Part shown: piece by piece, positions 59,372 to 64,000 of the stretch | How the letters are laid out: each line of letters begins with the position of its first letter | How positions within the stretch are numbered: position 1 is the first letter of the stretch | Assembly: GCF_002804245.1 (NCBI RefSeq) | Contig: NZ_CP024968.1 | Location: forward strand, 434,001 to 498,000 | Direction: 5' to 3' | Length of the DNA stretch: 64,000 nt | Source: Mesoplasma coleopterae | Lineage (GTDB): Bacteria; Bacillota_I; Bacilli_A; Mycoplasmatales; Mycoplasmataceae | The notes under the pieces: generated by a model | The model's input: the letters and a program-made list of their open reading frames with translations, nothing else | What the model was told of the DNA's origin: nothing | Databases searched by the model: none | Made by a program: the position numbers and the translations under genes

Positions 59372-60392
59372 TTTTATGATCATCTCCATTTATTATTTCT
59401 ACAATCAAGTTAATTAATTGATTAGCTTGAGAATAATCAACTCTCTTAGGCCCAACCAATGTTAACATAGTTGAACCTTGTTCAGTTTTAATTGCCGTTT
59501 CGACAATTGAAATATCACTTAAATCTTCAGATATTTCTTCACCGATTTTTGTACTTATTTGAATCATCTTTTGATTTGAACTATAACTTACATCAAATCA
59601 GTCAAACGGTGACATGTTTTCCATTATGTTAATAACTTTTTTAAGTTTTTCTGTGTCATTAAACTCAGGATTTTCTAACATGTTTTTCATTCCAACAATT
59701 TCTTTTTTAGATTCTTTTGGTTGTAAAATGTTTGACATAAAAGTTTCTAAAATTAAATCATAGTTTTTAACTGTGTTTTCTAAGTTAGGTCTAATAAGTG
59801 ATATGTTATTTTCTATTTCTTTAACAGGAGTATCTACTAAACAATCTGAAAATATTTTTATTGATATTGATAAATCTGATAATGAAATATTTTTTAGATT
59901 GAACAGTTGATTTTGCATTTCTCCATTTGAAAGAATGAAAATTACTGATGCCATAGTTTCTGATAATGGAATTAGATCTATTTTTTTAACCATTAACTCG
60001 CTATTTAAGTTTTGTTTAGTAACAATAGCAGTCATCTTAGTCATTTCACTAATTATTTGACTAGCTTGTTCTAAAACATTTTCAATTTTTGTCCCACGTT
60101 GAAATAAAATTGATTTCAAGTTTTCTTTTAAACTCTCATTACAATCATCAAATTCCATTAAGTGATCAACATAATATCTGTATCCCTTTGTTGAAGGAAC
60201 TCTTCCAGATGATGTGTGTTGTTTTTCTAAATAATTCATTTCCTCAAGTGTTGCAGAATCATTTCTGATTGTTGCGCTTGAAACTTGTATATTAAGTAAT
60301 TCTTGAATTCTTTTTGAACTAACAGCTTGATTAGTCTTAATATACTCTGAAACAATTACTTTTAAAATTTGAGCTTGTCTTTCGCTTAACAT
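59364..60392 (-). CDS. hrcA: heat-inducible transcription repressor HrcA
   Basis: A 342-residue repressor of heat-shock genes. Seen: LSERQAQILKVIVSEYIKTNQAVSSKRI (N-terminal winged helix), VSSATIRNDSATLEEMNYLEKQHTSSGRVPSTKGYRYYVDHLM, the hallmark of HrcA, and the C-terminal GPKRVDYSQANQLINLI (family: G-P-x-R-M-x-Y-x-x). ATG 60390-60392 is chosen because AGGTGATC lies right before it; a GTG nine bases upstream is less likely. A CIRCE element precedes the gene, so it represses itself; two more CIRCE sites (lon, clpB) lie in the window. Confidence 0.96.
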
Positions 60393-60412
60393 TATGATCA
60401 CCTGTTTTTATT

Positions 60413-60439
60413 TTAGCACTCTATGTATTAGATTGCTAC
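60413..60439. promoter_or_regulatory. CIRCE (HrcA operator) of the hrcA operon
   Basis: TTAGCACTC-N9-GATTGCTAC on plus; consensus TTAGCACTC-N9-GAGTGCTAA. Half next to hrcA is perfect, the far half has two changes. Lies 21 bp before the hrcA ATG. Confidence 0.85.
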
Positions 60440-60447
60440 TTTTTTTA

Positions 60448-62583
60448 CTAATTTCTAATTTTTGATAAAGAAAAGCTATCATTTTCAACTGTTATTGTAT
60501 ATCTAATGTTTTCTTCAATTTCACCAGAAATAATTTTTTGAGCTAATAAAGTTTCAATGTTTTTCTCAATATATCTTTTAATTGGTCTGGCTCCAAATTG
60601 TGGATCATAACCTTCATCAATTATTTTATTTTTTGCTTTTAAGTCAAATGTTAAAAATAAGTTTTTATCATTTTCTAATCTAGTTGATAAAATGTTTAAT
60701 TCTTTTGTAACAATTTCAGCAATATTTTCTTTTGATAGTGGATTAAATATTACAACATTATCAATTCTATTTAAAAACTCTGGTCTAAAGTGTTTTAATA
60801 ATTCAGCTTGAATTGCTATTTTACTTTCTTCAGATGTTGAACCGTTTTTTAAAATATATTCACTACCTAAATTTGAAGTTAAAATAATAATTGTATTTTT
60901 AAAGTCCACTGTTTTTCCTAGAGAGTCAGTAATTCTTCCTTCATCCAACACTTGTAATAGAATATTAAAAACATCTGGGTGAGCTTTTTCAATTTCATCA
61001 AATAAAACGATTGAATAAGGATTTCTTCTAACTGCTTCAGTTAATCTTCCACCTTCTTCATATCCAACATATCCAGGAGGAGAACCAATTAATTTTGAAA
61101 CACTATGTTTTTCCATATATTCACTCATGTCAATTCTTACCATTTTTTTACTTGAGTTAAATAATATATCAGCTAAGCTTCTTGCTATTTCAGTTTTACC
61201 AACTCCAGTAGGTCCCAAAAATAGGAAAGAACCAATTGGTTTATTTGGATCTTTAATTCCACTTCTACTTCTTAAGATTGCTTGAGAAACTGCTTCAATA
61301 GCTTGGTTTTGACCTTTTACTCTTTCTTCAAGTGTAGTTTCAAGTTCAAGTAATTTAGTTTTTTCTGATTCAACTAATCTATCAACTGGAATACCTGTTC
61401 ATTTAGCAACAATTTCAGCTACATTTTTTTCAGTAACTTCTTCACTAACTAATGTTTCACGAGTATTTTTTTCAGCTTCACTTAATTGTTTTTCTAAACT
61501 TGGTAATAATGAATATTGAATTTCACCAGCACGTTTATAATTACCTTCATTTTGTGCAATTTCTAATTCATTTCTCAAATTTTCAATTGTTGTTTTAAAA
61601 CCGTTAATTTTTTCTAGTTCTGATTTTTGTTCATTTCATTCACTAGCTAATTTTTCTTGTGCAATTTTTGTTTTTTCAAGTTCTTTAATAGCTTCAGCTA
61701 ATCTTTCTTTTGACTTGTCATCTTTTTCTTTTGAAAGAGCACTTTTTTCAATTTCTAATTGCATAACTTTTCTATTTATTTGATCTAGCTCAGTAGGCAC
61801 ACTTGCTAATTCAGTTTTAATAGTTGATGAAGCTTCGTCAATTAAGTCAATTGCTTTATCTGGTAAAAATCTATCCGCTATATATCTATTTGATAAATTT
61901 GCAGCACTAACAATTGCATTATCATGAATTCTAACTCCATGATATGTTTCAAATCTTTCTTTTAATCCTCTAAGTATTGAAATAGTTTGATCAACTGTTG
62001 GTTCTTCAACCATGACTCTTTGGAATCTTCTTTCTAAAGCAGAATCTTTTTCAATGTATTCCCTATATTCTTTTAAAGTTGTTGCACCAATTGCTTTTAA
62101 TTCACCTCTTGCAAGAGCTGGTTTCAATAGGTTAGAAACATCCATTCCTCCCCCATTACCTGTTTTACCTGCACCAACAATTAAGTGAAGCTCATCTATA
62201 AATAGAATTATTTCACCTTCTGATTTTTTTATTTCATTAACAATAGCTTTAACTCTTGATTCATAATCACCAAGATACATAGCTCCTGCCATTAAGCTTC
62301 CCATGTCTAACTCTAATATTCTTTTGCCTTTCAAAATTGAAGGAACATCTCCTTTGACTATTCTTTGAGCAAGTCCTTCAACTACAGCTGTTTTACCAAC
62401 TCCAGGTTCACCAATTAAAACTGGATTATTTTTAGTTTTTCTTGAAAGAATTCTAATAACTCTTAAAATTTCTTCTTCTCTTCCAATGATTGGATCAATT
62501 TTCCCATCCTTAGCTGTTTGAGTTAAGTCACGAGTATATTTTTCTAATGCGTTTACTTCTTCGCCTTTTTGTTGAAATTCCAT
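60448..62583 (-). CDS. clpB: chaperone ClpB lacking the N-terminal domain
   Basis: A 711-residue Hsp100 disaggregase. It starts [21 protein letters not shown], i.e. about 145 residues later than full-length ClpB, so the substrate-handling N domain is absent, as in other Mollicutes. First AAA+: Walker A GEPGVGKT at 58-65; middle coiled coil about 245-370; second AAA+: GPTGVGKT at 457-464, [50 protein letters not shown] precedes the ATG. Promoter with TTGACT/TAATAT overlapped by CIRCE. Works with DnaK/DnaJ on aggregates. Confidence 0.96.
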
Positions 62584-62604
62584 AATAAATTCCCTCCTTG
62601 ATAA

Positions 62605-62623
62605 AAACCTATTTCCTAGGTTT
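62605..62623. repeat. hairpin in the clpB leader
   Basis: AAACCTA-TTTCC-TAGGTTT on plus: 7-bp perfect arms, followed on minus by T5 and then the Shine-Dalgarno. Could be an attenuator, a 5' stabiliser or a thermosensor. Confidence 0.55.
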
Positions 62624-62629
62624 GTAAAT

Positions 62630-62658
62630 ATATTAATACATAAATTTAGCAAAGTCAA
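62630..62658 (-). promoter_or_regulatory. promoter of clpB
   Basis: On minus: TTGACT, 17-base spacer, TAATAT: the best sigma-A match in the window. -35 lies inside the CIRCE element. Confidence 0.8.
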
Positions 62659-62672
62659 TAGGAGAGTGCTAA
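62646..62672. promoter_or_regulatory. CIRCE (HrcA operator) of clpB
   Basis: TTAGCAAAG-N9-GAGTGCTAA on plus. One half perfect; the other loses CTC where the -35 box lies, as in lon. Confidence 0.88.
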
Positions 62673-62698
62673 TATTGTAACTAAGAAAAAAGAAGCTA

Positions 62699-63565
62699 CT
62701 AAACTGCAACTTCTCCTGTAATTTTTGCATGACTTTGATAACCTTCAATTTCAATATCTTCAAATGATATATCAAAAATTGATTTATTTGAATTTATATT
62801 AATTTTACATAATGGCAACGGTTCTCTTTTTAATTGTTCATTAATTTGATCTAAATGATTTAAATAAATATGTGCATCACCAATTGTATGAACAAAGTAT
62901 CTTGCCTTTAAATTACATTCTTTTGCAATTAATTCCATTAGCAATGCATATGAAGCTATATTGAAAGGAACTCCTAAGAATACATCTCCACTTCTTTGAT
63001 ACAATTGTAAATCTAATCAACCATCTTTTGAAACATAAACTTGTCAAAATGAATGACATGGAGGTAATAGCATGTTATCTACTTCTGCTGGATTTCATGC
63101 TGAAACAATATGTCTTCTTGAAAATGGATTCTTTTTAATATCATTAATTAATTTAGTAAATTGATCAACTCCACCAAAGTCTCTTCATTGTTTTCCATAA
63201 ACAGGACCTAAATCTCCTCATTTATTACAAAAATCATTATCACTTTTTAATCTTTCAACAAATTCTTGTAAAGTTTCATTATTAAATTCAGCTGATTTTT
63301 TAAAATTATCATAAGGTCATTCATTTCAAATCTTTACATTATTGTCAACTAAATATTTTATGTTAGTATCACCTTTAATAAATCATAACATTTCATGAAA
63401 GATTGCTTTATAGAAAACTTTTTTAGTTGTTAATAAAGGAAAACCTTCACGAAGATCATATCTTTTTTGCACACCAAACTTAGATATTGTTCCTGTGTTT
63501 GTTCGATCTTCTCGTTTTTCTCCATCTTTTAAAATTTCATTAACTAATTCAATATATTGTTTCAT
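62699..63565 (-). CDS. thyA: thymidylate synthase
   Basis: A 288-residue ThyA converting dUMP to dTMP with methylene-THF. Seen: [13 protein letters not shown] (family D-R-T-G-T-x-x-x-x-F-G), [25 protein letters not shown] (Y-G-x-Q-W-R), [24 protein letters not shown] (catalytic Cys about 170), [22 protein letters not shown] and [10 protein letters not shown]. Ten or more Trp are TGA. Together with folA and the dCMP deaminase in this window it makes a complete dTMP route. Ends in EVAV 26 bp before the clpB CIRCE. Confidence 0.97.
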
Positions 63566-63623
63566 GTTTGATCTCCCTCATTCAATGTAAAGATTATAAT
63601 TCCAAAATTATTAATTTTCTTTT

Positions 63624-64000
63624 CTAAATATATTGATTTTTATTTTTTTCTAAATATTGTTTTCCTTTAATTGTTATTTGTCTACCTCGACCTGTTTTAA
63701 CTATTAATCGTTCTTTTAAAAATATTGGTTCCATGTTATTTAAAATTGTTTGATTTGGAACATTTATTATTTGAGCTAAACTATCTAATGATAATACATT
63801 GTTTTCAGATAAAGTAGATAAATAGTCTAAATCTTTTTCATTTAAACCACACTCGTATAAACCCATTTGTTTAAATACTCAAATTAAATTATCACCTGAT
63901 AAATCTTTTATTTTTTCTGTAACTAAGAAATCATAAATTCTTTTAACTAAATTGATAGCTACTCTTGGAACCAATCTTGAATATTTAGCAATTATTCTTG
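63624..64000 (-). CDS. ruvB: Holliday-junction helicase RuvB, C-terminal part
   Basis: The last ~125 residues of RuvB; the ATPase domain lies beyond the right edge. Seen: YSRLVPRVAINLVKRIYDF (family: G-T-P-R-I-A-x-R-L-L-R-R-V-R-D, here diverged), then the winged-helix domain MGLYECGLNEKDLDYLSTL (family G-L-D-x-x-D-x-x-x-L) and EPIFLKERLIVKTGRGRQITIKGKQYL (family E-P-x-L-x-x-x-G-x-x-x-R-T-x-R-G-R-x-x-T). Branch migration with RuvA. One TGA-coded Trp. Confidence 0.88.

Overview
The window is a 64 kb stretch of a low-GC, wall-less bacterium (Mollicutes) that reads UGA as tryptophan. Nearly every long gene is interrupted by in-frame TGA if read with the standard code and is intact with TGA=Trp. 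Gene content and order, SepF/FtsA/FtsZ without peptidoglycan genes, a Lon protease preceded by CIRCE, and a purine-riboswitch variant all suggest the Mesoplasma/Entomoplasma group, most likely Mesoplasma florum or a close relative. This is inferred from memory, not from a search. All coding calls below use TGA=Trp.

Almost everything is on the minus strand, so genes read from high to low coordinates. Right to left: ruvB (5' part outside the window); thyA; the heat-shock block clpB and hrcA-grpE-dnaK-dnaJ; a purine-riboswitch-controlled NCS2 permease; mnmA; a two-nuclease-domain protein (DUF2779 type) with fmt and a small ECF-like membrane protein; efp; tig; CIRCE-controlled lon; rarA and a MepB-family gene; then one complete rRNA operon (16S-23S-5S, no tRNA in the spacer). 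Left of the rRNA lie a predicted cysteine peptidase, a small anchored protein, a 1408-residue FtsX-like permease, pheS-pheT, a DUF177 gene with rpmF, and the reduced division cluster mraZ-rsmH-ftsA-ftsZ-sepF.

Next come a hydrolase gene and the operon ileS-lspA-rluD-(rhomboid-like)-dCMP deaminase, led by an isoleucine T-box. Then follow acpS-folA-plsC and a five-tRNA cluster. A plus-strand lipoprotein gene, rpmG, an Xaa-Pro peptidase, an AEC transporter, a PAP2 phosphatase, an acyltransferase, a plus-strand choline-kinase-like gene, the operon rdgB-trmL-nadD/yqeK-mtnN-rbfA, a small membrane protein and the start of comEC complete the left end.

Functionally the window holds chaperone and protease control (HrcA with three CIRCE sites), translation (two tRNA synthetases, EF-P, Fmt, L32, L33, RbfA, rRNA and tRNA modification), division, folate/thymidylate supply (folA, thyA, fmt, dCMP deaminase) and envelope-lipid genes. 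No insertion sequence, prophage or CRISPR array was seen. The parts least explained are the peptidase/small protein/giant permease region (30.6-36.7 kb), the DUF2779 nuclease, the compact purine riboswitch, the lysine-rich PlsC extension, and the twin hairpins that encode gene ends at 5.05 and 6.23 kb.
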